A DNA stretch of 64,000 nt from the NCBI GenBank assembly GCA_963734575.1, contig CAVTHT010000009.1, forward strand, positions 1-64,000. Direction: 5' to 3'. Position 1 is the first letter of the stretch. Every line of letters starts with the position of its first letter. This DNA is from CAIWHR01 sp963734575 (GTDB lineage: Bacteria; Pseudomonadota; Gammaproteobacteria; Burkholderiales; Casimicrobiaceae). The notes under the pieces are model-generated. The model ran no database searches, was not told the DNA's origin, and saw only the letters and a program-made list of their open reading frames with translations. Positions 52,201 to 61,346 of the stretch are shown here, piece by piece. A program made the position numbers and the translations under genes.

Positions 52201-54425
52201 TCCGCCCAACCGGCCACCGGCGATCACGTCGATCCCGCCGGCCGCGGGAACGACGACCAACTTCGCGTACCAGCTCACCGCGACCGATCCGGACCCCAAT
52301 GACGCCCTCGTCTGGTCGCTCACGTATGCCGACTTCCTCTCCTTCGACACGGCTGCGAGCATCGATCCGGCGACGGGCCTCCTCACCGAGTCGAAGTCGA
52401 ACCCGGCGAGCTATCTCTTCATCGTGCGCGTGACGGACAGCCAGGGCGGCTTCGCGGAACAGGCGATCGCAGTCGACCTGACGAACGCGACGACCACGGT
52501 GCCGCCCGTGCTCGGGCTGTCCGAAACGGCGGCGCGGCATCGCTCACGGCAGCAATCCGGGCGTTATCGTCGGCACGCAGTCGACCGGCACCGGCACGCC
52601 ACGCGATCGGCCAGACGCCCGGCGGCGCGGCCGTGGTGCCGCGCGGTTCGCCGTGCAGCTCACGCTGTCGAAGGGACCGGAGCCGCGCCTCGTTCCGAGC
52701 GTACTCGGCCGTTCCGCCGCGAGCGCAGCGACGCTGCTGACGGGTGCAGGCTTCAGCGTCGGCACGACGTCGTACGTGTACAGCGCGGTGGTTCCGCGCG
52801 GCGAGATCATCTCGCAGTCGGCCACGCCAGGGAGCCTTGCCGTGCCCGGCGCGGTGGACGTCGTCCTCTCCGGTGGAACCGGGCTCGAGCTGCTTTTGAG
52901 CCACGGCTTCACGACGGCGGACGTACCGATCGCCTTCACGGCGATCGCGACCAATCCCGACGGCACGCCTGCCGCGCTGCCGCCGCTCGGATACTCGATT
53001 GCGGCCATCGTCGCGCCGTTCGCGGGGCCGCTGCCGAGCATCGTCGGGGCGCAGCTCACCTTCGCTGCAAGCACGCGCGGCGCGTTCCGGCTGACCGCGG
53101 TCGATGCTGCAACGGGCCGCACCGCGACGGCCGATTTCGGCGTCGCGCCGCCAGCGAGCGATGGTGCCGCCCCGATGCACGACTTCGTCGACCTGACCGG
53201 AACGCTGCAAGGCGTGTCGACCCTGCTCCATGCCGCGGATGCGGCCGGCGACGCCGGGAACGTCGCGGTCGCGCGCGCACGGGTCATCGACGCGGTCAAC
53301 CTGTGGCGCAGCCTCGATCGCGATTCGTTGCGTCTCGCGGCACCGATGGCGCCGGAGATCGGCTTCCTGCCGTCGGTCGCGGAGCTCGTCGCCGCCGGCG
53401 TCGCTGCCGGCCCCGACGACGCCATCAACCGGCAGCTCCTGCGCGAGACCGTGCCGTTGCTGCATGCGTGGACCGAGGGTCTGCGCGCACCGGGCACGAC
53501 ACTCGCGCAACTCAACGTGCTCGCCGACGCGTTCACCGCGAAGGCGCGCTATCTCGACGGCCTGCTGCCCGGGCGAGTACGGGACGGCGAGCGCGGCCCC
53601 GGAATACGCGATGCTCGCGGCGATCGATCCGGACCTGATGGATGCGCTCATGGACGAGCTCGGCAAGACGGTCGGGTTGGGCCCCGACGGCCGGCCGTTC
53701 CCACAGCTCAAGTCGACCCTTTCGGAGCAGCTCGTGACGATCGCGGTGAAGGCCGTCGTCGACCGCATCGACACCAGCAAGCAGTTCGTGACAGAGCATC
53801 CTCAAGCAGGCGGCCTGGGGCGCAGTGATGGTTGCCGTCGCGCAGCATGCGCGGCAGTTCCTGCAAGGACAGGACCTGGAGGCCGTGGTCTCCGGCGCCT
53901 CGCTGTCGTTCCGCGTGTTCGAGTCGCCATGGTCGTTCATCGAGGGTCGCGGACTGGAGAAGGATTATCCCCAGCCGGAAGACCGTGATCCTGATCGGGC
54001 CCGATCTCCTCGACGCGGCGAAGGGCGCGGTCGACAAGCTCAAGGCCGCGTCGAAGTTCCGCCTCGATCCGAAGGACGAGAGCGGCCGCTACAAGAGCCA
54101 GAACGAGATCAAGAAGGATCTCGAGGGCTTCGAGAAGATGCTGAAGGGCCTGCTCGCCGCGGGCAACAATCTCGTCGACACCATCAGCAACGCGTTCCAG
54201 TCGAGCGAGGAGCCGGCAGGACAGTGCGTGTTCACGTCAGACCCGTCATGCGTGCAGCTTCTGTACACCGAAGGGTTCCGCTCGGTGTATCACTTCGCGC
54301 CCCCTGACGGTTTCGGGCAGTTCACCGGATTGCCGGTGCCGATCGTCTTCATCGTGCGCAACAACGTGACCGGCCAGCTCTTCTTCGACACGCCGCCGTT
54401 CCTCCCGACCAGACCGTGCATGGGA
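49229..54425 (+). CDS. Large secreted FG-GAP/PASTA protein with dockerin-like N-terminal module (frameshifted)
   Basis: Signal peptide to SAQA. Residues about 30-80 form a dockerin-like pair of calcium loops: DANTDGVIDRLD and DPDRDKRITVVD, then CTLRC. Ig-like or cadherin-like domains follow (to about residue 390), then FG-GAP/VCBS blade repeats (IGDLDGDGIADIV, DFDGDGTLEVLYEG, AADLDGDGRIDVLL, VYDLDGDGAPEVIL). After a frame break near 52530 comes a PASTA-like repeat (VPSVLGRSAASAATLLTGAGF) and a long helical C-terminal part, broken again near 53575, 53795 and 53960. Coding-like sequence ends near 54425 but no clean stop is seen. Intact length would be about 1,730 residues. Confidence 0.8.
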
Positions 54426-54527
54426 GACGAGACCACACGGACAGCCGCGCAGCAGCTCGCGCAGCTTGGGGAGCGTCACCGGCATCGCGCGATGCCGGCG
54501 CAGTGGGTGTGCCGGCGACAGCGCGGG

Positions 54528-55495
54528 TCAGGCAATGCCGGGTTCGGCAGCCTGGCGGGAGCTTTGGCGAGCATGCACGGGGGTCTCGCCGAAGCGCTTC
54601 TTGAACGCGCGGCTGAAGTGGGCCGCGTCGATGAACCCCCATTCCGCCGCGATCTGGCCGATGCTGCGGGGCGTGCTGGCGCGCAGGTCCGCACGCGCGC
54701 CGTCGAGGCGCATGGACCAGATCCACCGCATGACTGGCTGCGGCTCGGATGCGAACAGCTGATGCGACGTAGCGCGGCGACAGCGCGACGCGCGCGACTG
54801 ATGCTGTCGACCGACAGCTCCGGATCGCGCAGATGCTGGACGACGTACTCCCGGATCCGCGCCCTCTGTACCGACTCGGTGCCGCCCGCGGAAGGCCTCG
54901 CCTCCGGCGCATGCAACAGGGCCGTCGCCAGAAGCCGCAGCAGGACGTCCTCGAGCGCGAGCCGCGGCTCCGGTGCCACGTCGCCGCCGTGCGTCACAAG
55001 CGCCGTCACGAAATCGCAAAGCAGCGCGCCCGGGCCCGAAACGGCGTCGAGGCTGCATGGAATGCGCAGCTCGTGCCCGCGCAGATGCGGCACCAGCACG
55101 CGCCGCGGCACGTTGAGCACGATGTGATGGAAGGCGGAGGTCCGCACGGCGGTCCGCGGCCGGTTTCCGCTGCAGATCGTCAGCAGGCCAGGCGCGACCT
55201 GCACCCGCTGGTCGTCCTGCACGAGCGTGCCCGAGCCCTGCAGCGCCACCCACGCGAGGATGCCGTCGCGCCGCGCCGCCGCGGGCTCGGGCACCACCTT
55301 GGTGTACTGCGCGTGCCCCTCGATCTCGGTGAGCATCAGCGCCCCGAACTCGTGTCCCTTGAGGCGGTTGTGAAAGCCGGTCGGAAGGTCGTGCCCGACC
55401 TCCACGTCGAGCCCGAAGAGGTCGTGCAGCATCGTGCGCCAGCTTTCCTCGCGCAAGCCGGGCGCGAGATCGCGGACATCGATCAGGGTATGCAT
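54528..55495 (-). CDS. AraC family transcriptional regulator (frameshifted)
   Basis: About 320 residues. The N-terminal cupin-like sensor (FGLDVEVGHDLPTGFHNRL, then WVALQGSGTLVQDDQRVQVAPG) resembles AraC-binding-like domains. The C-terminal pair of helix-turn-helices includes DPELSVDSISRA and, after a frame break near 54775, the hallmark IAAEWGFIDAAHFSRAFKKRFGETP. The start is the ATG at 55493-55495. It is divergent from the lipoprotein-RidA gene and the electron-transfer cluster, which it may control. Confidence 0.88.
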
Positions 55496-55840
55496 GAGCG
55501 CGCGGGAAGTGCCGGGTGCGGAAGCACTGCAGTGGCCGTCCGGGCATTGCGGAAGAGATTTCCTGCAAAGCGGGAACGCCGGCAACGGGGTGCAGTTTGA
55601 AGCAAGTCGATGCACAGCCGATCAAAAAGTGCGCGTTATTGCGCTGCACATGCACGTTCGTGTTGTTTTTTTGCGGTCATCCGTCGCGCGGCAGGCCGTC
55701 ACTGGACACGTGGTGCATTGACGCATCTCAAGCCGCCACGTAATTTCAAAATCGTTAAAGACGCGCGCACGCAATGCGCCGATCGCCAGCACCTGGCGCG
55801 GCGCGACCCGGCGACTGCGCGCCACATTGCTGGAGGAAGC
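55496..55840. other. Intergenic region upstream of the electron-transfer locus
   Basis: 345 bases between the araC-type gene and the lipoprotein gene. It is more AT-rich than its surroundings, with T-runs near 55670 and AATTTCAAAATCGTTAAAG near 55742-55760. It probably holds divergent promoters and an operator, but I cannot place them exactly. Confidence 0.4.
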
Positions 55841-56507
55841 TTGTCACTGAAGCATTTGCCGCTGTCCGCCGTTGCCTGTGTCGGGTTCGCTGTTGTCCTG
55901 TCCGGCTGTTCGAGCATGGATTCGATGAGCGCCGGAGGTCGTCCGTTCATCTACAAGCAGGGTCCCGGCGACCCACCCCAGAACATCGAGGAAAAGGCGG
56001 GAGTCGTCTCCAAGCGCGAGGAGCCGCGCGTGGCCGCTGCGCCAGCGCGCCCGGCAACACCCGCGCCCGCCCCTGCCGGCCCCGGCCCAGCGCGCGGCAC
56101 CCGCGGTCGCGCAAGCTCCGGCCACCGCTACCGCGCCGGCTGCAGCACCGATGGCTGCCGAGCCCCTCGGTGGCTACACGCAGGCCAGCCGCTATGGCGA
56201 CCTGCTCTTCATCTCCGGGCAGATCGGCAACGACGTGCGCACCGGGGCGTTCAATGCCGGCCAGGACATCGACGCGCAAACCCGTCAGGCCATGGAGAAC
56301 CTGCGCGCGATCCTCGAGAACAACCGGCTCACGATGGCCAACGTCGTATCCGTGACCGTCTACCTCGCCAGCATCAATCAACTCGCCAGCGTTGACCGCG
56401 TGTACCACGGGTTCTTCAAGGGAACCCCGCCGGCGCGCACGGTCGTCGAAGTCGCGCATCTCCCGCGCGGCGCGCTGGTCGAGATCTCGGCAATAGCAGG
56501 CCGCTAA
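55841..56507 (+). CDS. Lipoprotein with C-terminal RidA domain (one frameshift)
   Basis: A TTG start at 55841 is chosen because GGAGGA lies six bases upstream and the signal peptide follows (HLPLSAVACVGFAVVLSGC, lipobox LSGC). A proline/alanine-rich linker leads, across a frame break near 56105, to a RidA domain: YGDLLFISGQIG, NLRAILENNRL, VTVYLASINQL and PARTVVEVAHLPRGALVEISAIAG, with the substrate-binding Arg in PART. RidA proteins deaminate reactive enamines in the cytoplasm; a lipid-anchored envelope form is unusual. It is the first gene before the cytochrome cluster. Confidence 0.8.
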
Positions 56508-56530
56508 AGCTGCTGACAATCAGGTTGTAA

Positions 56531-56582
56531 CCACCGCGGCCGCAAGGCAGCGGTGGAACGGGCCCTGGCACTGCGAGGGCCC
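56531..56582. repeat. Two GC-rich hairpins between the RidA gene and the first cytochrome gene
   Basis: CCACCGC/GCGGTGG (56531-56556) and GGGCCCT/AGGGCCC (56560-56582) lie in tandem with no T-run. They might weaken transcription into the cytochrome genes or protect the transcript end. Confidence 0.4.
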
Positions 56583-56631
56583 GCGGGGCGGTGTTGCGTT
56601 GAAAACCGTGCGAACTGATCAAGGAGGAGTC

Positions 56632-57042
56632 GTGAAGGCGAAATTAGGAGCTCTGGCCGTACCGATCCTGGCGACGATGATGGCCGCCAGCGTATCGGCC
56701 GTCGCCCAGCCCATCGGGCAGCGGCCGTATGTCACCAACGGACCCGTTGTCGGTGAAGGGCAGCAGATGCGCAACGTGTACCTGTTGCGCTGCGGCACGT
56801 GTCATGGCCGCGAAGGGGAAGGCACGGCGTGGGATTACCCCCACCTCGGGCCGGCGCTGAAGGGCAACCCGTTCGTGCAGAACGCGCCGGCCTCCGCGAT
56901 CATCCGCGTGATCCGGAAGGGTCGCAGCGGACGCGAGCGCCTCTACCACGAGTCGTTCCCGAACATGCCTTCGTTCGGCGTGGAAGCCGTCTACGACGTG
57001 GACGGGTTGGTCGCGTTCCTGAAGGGCGATCTTCAGAAATAA
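56632..57042 (+). CDS. Monoheme c-type cytochrome, copy 1 of the locus
   Basis: 136 residues. The GTG start at 56632 is chosen because of AAGGAGGAG just upstream; an ATG 33 bases earlier lacks such a site and would add a polar tail before the signal peptide (GALAVPILATMMAASVSAVAQ). The haem motif is CGTCH, preceded by NVYLLR and followed by an extended loop. NMPSFGVEAVYDVDGLVAFLKG supplies a likely axial Met and the C-terminal helix. The ending KGDLQK is shared with the second monoheme cytochrome, so the two are paralogues. It lies 51 bases before the porin-cytochrome gene. Confidence 0.9.
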   Translation: MKAKLGALAVPILATMMAASVSAVAQPIGQRPYVTNGPVVGEGQQMRNVYLLRCGTCHGREGEGTAWDYPHLGPALKGNPFVQNAPASAIIRVIRKGRSGRERLYHESFPNMPSFGVEAVYDVDGLVAFLKGDLQK

Positions 57043-57093
57043 CGACCGATCCCGCCAGGCATCCCTAATTCTTCGCTCTCTCCGGAGGAAACA

Positions 57094-58540
57094 ATGAAGT
57101 GGCGTTTCGTTAATGGCATCAAGTTCGCGGCGGCCGCGCTGATCAGCGCGTTGCCGTTCCTCGCGACGGAGTCGCAGGCCATGCCGAGCTTCGCACGGCA
57201 GACCGGCATGGTGTGCAACTCCTGTCACATCGGCACGGACAACGTGCCCAACTTCACACGCACCGGCCGCCTCTTCGCCATGCGGGGCTACACGCGACCG
57301 GTGGTGCGGGAGCGGTTGCGCACCGACGGCCAGGCCGTCGAAGGCGAACCGCAGTACGGCGGCGATTACCTCGCGCTCAACTGGACCGATTTCTTCGCGG
57401 CACGGCTGATCTCGGAGTTCGCCTCGCAGAGCAAGGTCAACGGCGTGAAGAGCGACGTCACCTCGGCGCCGCTGTCGCGCCTGGCGATGTTCTACACCGG
57501 TCCGATCACCGACTGGCTGGGACTGTGGACGGAGCTCGGCTACCTCGGCAACAACACGCTGAACTCGGTCACCACCGGCAACACGGGCCCGACCGGTCTC
57601 AACTTCTTTGCCTACGACGAGTTCCGGCTGTCGACCTCGCGGACCATCGGGGAAAACAGCTTCGTCGGCATGTCGTTCGGCAACGAGCCCGGTGACGTGG
57701 TGACGCAGTTCGTGTTCCCGCTCGGCATTCCGCGCTTCTTCAATCTCGGCCAGGGCGGTGTCGGCAAGTCGATGAACATGTCCACGCTGAGTCTGCATGG
57801 CTTCTTCAACGATCAGTTGTGGCTCCAGTTCGCGGCGCAGTCCGGCAACACGAACGCGAGCTTCTCGAACGGCTGGCAGCAGTACTACTCGGTCGCGTAC
57901 AACCTCTTCCGCAAGACCGACAACGACCTCTGGCTGGCGGTCGAGTACGAGCGCGGCAACGACAGCGCGTCGATCCTGACGCCGACCAAGTCCAGCTTCA
58001 TCTGCCCGGGGACCTGTCCTGCCGGCGTGACCGACGCGAGCCTGTCGTTCACCAACACGCTCGGCGGTCGTCCGGTTGCCGGAGCGCCGATCGAGAAGTG
58101 GTCGACAAGTTTTACACGTACTGCCACGCGTGCGGAATGGGACGTCGCCGACCGTGGACCGCACAGCTGGGTGGCGATGATCCAGGCCAACGGCGTCAAG
58201 CAGGACTATCGCAGCGGCGCGTCGGCCGAGCGGAACCTGGCGGGCGTGTACCTCCGCTACTTCTACGCCCGGACGTACGGCTTCTACGCCTCGTACTCGC
58301 ATGACTTCAAGTACAAGTACACCGCGCCCAATGGCCAGACTGCGGACTTCGGCAAGAACAACAGCAAGAGCATCACGCTGCTGTGGAACCCGGCGATGAA
58401 CGTGTCGCTTCCACCTGACGTACAACCCGAACGCCCAGAACGCCGTGTTCACGGAAGCGTCGCTCCTGCCGGCCGGCAGCACGGCGCCCAGCCCGAATAC
58501 TTCGAGCAGCTGGTCGGTCGGGATGGAATACAGCTTCTAA
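57094..58540 (+). CDS. Outer-membrane porin fused to an N-terminal monoheme cytochrome (Cyc2-like architecture)
   Basis: About 481 residues. A signal peptide (to ESQA) is followed at once by MPSFARQTGMVCNSCHIGTD, one haem site, then FTRTGRLFAMRGYT. The rest is a beta barrel with alternating hydrophobic strands (for example GFYASYSHDFKYKY, WLAVEYERGND) ending in SWSVGMEYSF, a classic barrel C-terminus with terminal Phe. One base is lost near 58415. FARQTG-x-x-CxxCH-x-GR-x-F-x-GY at the N-terminus of a barrel is the layout of Cyc2-type fused porin-cytochromes, which move electrons across the outer membrane. The external substrate is not proven. Confidence 0.83.
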
Positions 58541-58560
58541 GCACGACCGTGTCTCTCCTC

Positions 58561-58598
58561 CCTTCGGGCCAGGCAGCAGTCGGGCCTGCGCCCGAAGG
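58561..58598. repeat. Hairpin after the porin-cytochrome gene
   Basis: CCTTCGGGC and GCCCGAAGG form a perfect 9-base stem around a 20-base loop, 20 bases after the stop. No T-run follows, so it may attenuate or protect rather than end the transcript. Confidence 0.5.
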
Positions 58599-58684
58599 TA
58601 CTTTCCGGAGAGACGCACGGGGGGAACTTCGCAGGTGCAGGACCCCTCGATGCATTCTGTCGACAACTCGATCAAGGTAGCGCG

Positions 58685-59014
58685 ATGAAGAAGCAATGGC
58701 TGGTGGTCTTGTCCCTGGGAATGCTCAGCACGAGCGCCTTCGCGGCATCCCAGGGCGCAGGCGTGTTCGAGGAAGTCTGCTCGGCCTGTCACGGCGACAA
58801 GGGCCAGGGCATTCCGGGCCTCGCCCCGCCGCTGAAAGGCAGCGAGTTCGTGAAGTCGCAGGACGTCGGTGCGCTGGCGGCGTTCATCCAGAAGGGACGC
58901 GCGGGCAGCGAGAAGCATTTCAAGCAGTTCCCGTCCGACATGCCGCCGTACGGCGGTGGCGGGGCCAAGGCGCAAGCCGTGGCCGAGTACGTGAAGGGCG
59001 ACCTGCAGAAGTGA
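58685..59014 (+). CDS. Monoheme c-type cytochrome, copy 2 of the locus
   Basis: A 109-residue class I cytochrome c. The signal ends in TSAFAAS, the haem motif is CSACH (VFEEVCSACHGDKGQG), and the axial Met lies in FPSDMPPYGG. The C-terminal helix ends KGDLQK, as in copy 1. It is intact, probably periplasmic and soluble. A strong terminator follows, so the lipoprotein-RidA, cytochrome, porin and cytochrome genes may form one unit. Confidence 0.92.
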   Translation: MKKQWLVVLSLGMLSTSAFAASQGAGVFEEVCSACHGDKGQGIPGLAPPLKGSEFVKSQDVGALAAFIQKGRAGSEKHFKQFPSDMPPYGGGGAKAQAVAEYVKGDLQK

Positions 59015-59071
59015 GTCCGTGCCACTGCGCCGGGATGGAGTTCCGGTGCATCGGCCAGCATCACCCCTGGG

Positions 59072-59105
59072 GCCCGCACTTTTTTTTCGTGCGGGCTTTT
59101 TCTTT
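59072..59105 (+). terminator. Strong Rho-independent terminator
   Basis: A perfect 8-base stem GCCCGCAC/GTGCGGGC with a T-rich loop is followed by TTTTTCTTT. It separates the porin-cytochrome unit from the cytochrome b/DHC/SHP unit. Confidence 0.9.
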
Positions 59106-59144
59106 GTCTCCAGACCGTTGCCACCCTTGCCGCGCTCGCGCTGC

Positions 59145-59830
59145 ATGCACGGCGACGTGAACCCGCGGACATACACCGCCAGGCCTCACGCCGTGGAAGC
59201 GTCCACCACCCTCGCGCACGACCGCAGCCGGACCCGCGTCTGGGACGCGCCGACGCGCGTGTTCCATTGGTCGCTGGTGGCCTCCTTCGCCGGCGTGTGG
59301 CTCACGCGCGATGCGCGGTATCTCGACCCGCACGTGTTCCTCGGTTATGTCATCGGCGCGCTGGTCGTGTTTCGCGTCGTTTGGGGCTTCGTCGGCACCC
59401 GCTGGGCGCGCTTCTCGAGCTTCCTCGCCTCGCCCGCTGCGGCAGCGGCGTACATGAGCGCCCTCGCGCGGCGGCGGCATGCACGCCATCTCGGCCACAA
59501 TCCGGCCGGTGCGTGGTCGATCGTCGCGCTGCTGCTGCTGGCGATGGGCGCCGTGATCTCGGGAGTGATCGCTCTCGGCGCCGAGAAGGATCATGGTCCG
59601 CTCGCGCATGCCCTCCCGTTCGCGGCCGGCGACCTCGCCCACACGCTGCACGAATGGCTCGCCTGGGCGATGCTGGCGGTCGCCGCATTGCACGTGCTGG
59701 GCGTGATCGCGGGCAGCCTCGCCGACCGCGAGAATCTGGTCGGCGCGATGATCACCGGCCACAAGCGTGCATCCGGCCCACAGGAAAGCGTCGGCGCACG
59801 CACCGGCGTTGCCGCGCTCGATCGTACTCG
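59145..59830 (+). CDS. Cytochrome b561-type membrane protein (3' end uncertain)
   Basis: Di-haem b-type membrane protein that can take electrons from quinol. The hallmark start VWDAPTRVFHWSLVASF holds the first haem His; GYVIGALVVFRVVWGFVG, AGAWSIVALLLLAMGAVISG and HTLHEWLAWAMLAVAALHVLGVI give the other helices and histidines. The sequence MITGHKR marks the usual end. The frame has no stop there. Just beyond, coding sense moves to the next frame (DHC protein), so the two may be separate overlapping genes or one fused protein. The start could be slightly later, near a GTG at about 59192. Confidence 0.85.
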
Positions 59831-60339
59831 CGATTGCGCTTGCCGCGGTGGCGTATTTCCGGAATTATCTGCGCGCCGCGGAGCAACCGTACCGGCCGTT
59901 CGTGCACGCCGCGCTTCCGCTTGCCGCTACGTGGCGCGCGGAATGCGGCAGCTGCCATCTCGCTTACCACCCGTCGCTGCTGCCGGCGCGCTCCTGGGAG
60001 CGCATGCTCGCGGCGCAGCAGGAGCATTTCGGCGAGGACCTCGCGCTCGAGGCGGATACGACGGCGGAGCTCGCTGCGTTCGCGCAGCGGCACGCGGCCG
60101 AGGCGCTCGAGTCACCCGTGGCGTGGAAGATGGCGAGCACGATCCCGCCGACGCAGGCCCCGATCGAAATTTCGGCAACGGCGTACTGGCAGGAGCGGCA
60201 TGCCCGCCTCGACGCGGCCACATGGCGAGCCATCCGGAAGTCCGACTGCGGCGCGTGTCACCTCGATGCCGAGGCGGGCACGTTCGAGCCGGGCGCCATC
60301 CACATCGGCGCCCCGACCGGGACGAAGAAGACGAAATGA
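59767..60339 (+). CDS. Diheme cytochrome c of the DHC family, copy 1
   Basis: About 190 residues. A membrane segment (SIVLAIALAAVAYF) anchors a periplasmic domain with two haem motifs: ECGSCHLAYHPSLLPARSWERML and SDCGACHLDAEAG. The E-C-G-S-CH then LLPARSW then HFGE pattern is the hallmark of DHC, the reductase partner of SHP cytochromes. It starts inside or directly behind the cytochrome b frame. The stop overlaps an ATG, but the SHP gene more likely starts 27 bases later. Confidence 0.87.
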   Translation: MHPAHRKASAHAPALPRSIVLAIALAAVAYFRNYLRAAEQPYRPFVHAALPLAATWRAECGSCHLAYHPSLLPARSWERMLAAQQEHFGEDLALEADTTAELAAFAQRHAAEALESPVAWKMASTIPPTQAPIEISATAYWQERHARLDAATWRAIRKSDCGACHLDAEAGTFEPGAIHIGAPTGTKKTK

Positions 60340-60365
60340 ATTGCAACCCAAGGGGACGAGATCGA

Positions 60366-60776
60366 ATGCCTGACCGATACCGCCGTGCCGCTGCCGTGAT
60401 CGTGGCGTATGCGCTCTTCTGCAGCAGCGCCGCTGCAGGTCCCGTCGATGATCTTCTAGACGCCTACAAGGGCCAGGGTGGAGGCCCCTTCAGCGTGAGC
60501 GGCGGCGAGCAGCTCTGGGAGCGCAACGTCACCGATCCGAAAACCGGCGAGGTGCGCCGCTGCGCGCTCTGCCACTCCGCCGATCTCAAGAAGACGGGCA
60601 AGCATGCGACGACCGGCAAGGCGATCGAGCCGCTCGCTCCGTCGGTCAATCCAAAGCGCCTGACCGACAGGATCCACATCGAGAAGTGGCTGTCGCGCAA
60701 TTGCAAGTGGACCCTGGGGCGTGAATGCACGCCGCAGGAAAAGGGCGATGCCCTCGTGATGATCAAGAGCCGTTAG
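60366..60776 (+). CDS. shp: SHP-type monoheme cytochrome (DUF1924)
   Basis: A 136-residue exported protein. The start at 60366 follows AAGGGGACGAG and leads into the signal peptide (AAAVIVAYALFCSSAAAG). The mature protein has GGPFSVSGGEQLW, the haem motif CALCH in RRCALCHSADLKKTGKHATTGK, and DRIHIEKWLSRNCKWTLGREC, typical of DUF1924. SHP cytochromes have an unusual, displaceable haem ligand and bind oxygen or NO when reduced. Two further cysteines (NCK, REC) may form a disulfide. It lies between DHC copies 1 and 2. Confidence 0.9.
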   Translation: MPDRYRRAAAVIVAYALFCSSAAAGPVDDLLDAYKGQGGGPFSVSGGEQLWERNVTDPKTGEVRRCALCHSADLKKTGKHATTGKAIEPLAPSVNPKRLTDRIHIEKWLSRNCKWTLGRECTPQEKGDALVMIKSR

Positions 60777-60785
60777 GAGAACGCA

Positions 60786-61346
60786 ATGCGGTATTCGCTG
60801 GTGAGGATGGCCATGGTCGCAGGCTTGACCGCGGTCACGGGAGCAGCCGGATGGATCGCGCCGATCGGCGCGGCCGGTGCGGCAACGAAGCGTGTCGCCG
60901 CTGCGGCGGACCCGGTGTATGCGAAGGAATGCGGCTCGTGCCACATGCCGTTCTCGCCCGAGCTCTTGCCGGCACGGTCGTGGCGACGCGTGATGGACGG
61001 CCTCGGCGATCACTTCGGCGAATCGGCACAGGTCGACGCGCCGACGCAGGAGAGTATCACGCAGTACCTCACCGCGCATGCAGCCGACCGCGCCACCAAC
61101 GAGCAGTCCATGGAGATCATGCACTCGCTGCGGGCAGGCGATGCGCCGGTGCGCATCACGCAGGTGCCCTACATCGCCGGGCTGCACGCGGCCGCGCTCG
61201 ATCCGCTGCGCGGCGGCAACCCGCGGCCGAAGACGCTCGCCGAATGCGGTGTGTGCCACCAGGACGTGGCGAGCGGCAACTACACCGAGCGCCGCTATTC
61301 CGTCACCGACCAGGGCTTTCGCAGCGGCATCGGGAGCGTGCGATGA
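60786..61346 (+). CDS. Diheme cytochrome c of the DHC family, copy 2
   Basis: 186 residues, with AGGAGA before the ATG. After a signal peptide the haem sites are ECGSCHMPFSPELLPARSWRRV and AECGVCHQDVASGNY; the HFGES block is kept. The last codons overlap the start of copy 3 (ATGA). It is periplasmic or membrane-tethered. Its haem-1 region is closely similar to that of copies 1 and 3, so the three arose by duplication. Confidence 0.92.
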   Translation: MRYSLVRMAMVAGLTAVTGAAGWIAPIGAAGAATKRVAAAADPVYAKECGSCHMPFSPELLPARSWRRVMDGLGDHFGESAQVDAPTQESITQYLTAHAADRATNEQSMEIMHSLRAGDAPVRITQVPYIAGLHAAALDPLRGGNPRPKTLAECGVCHQDVASGNYTERRYSVTDQGFRSGIGSVR

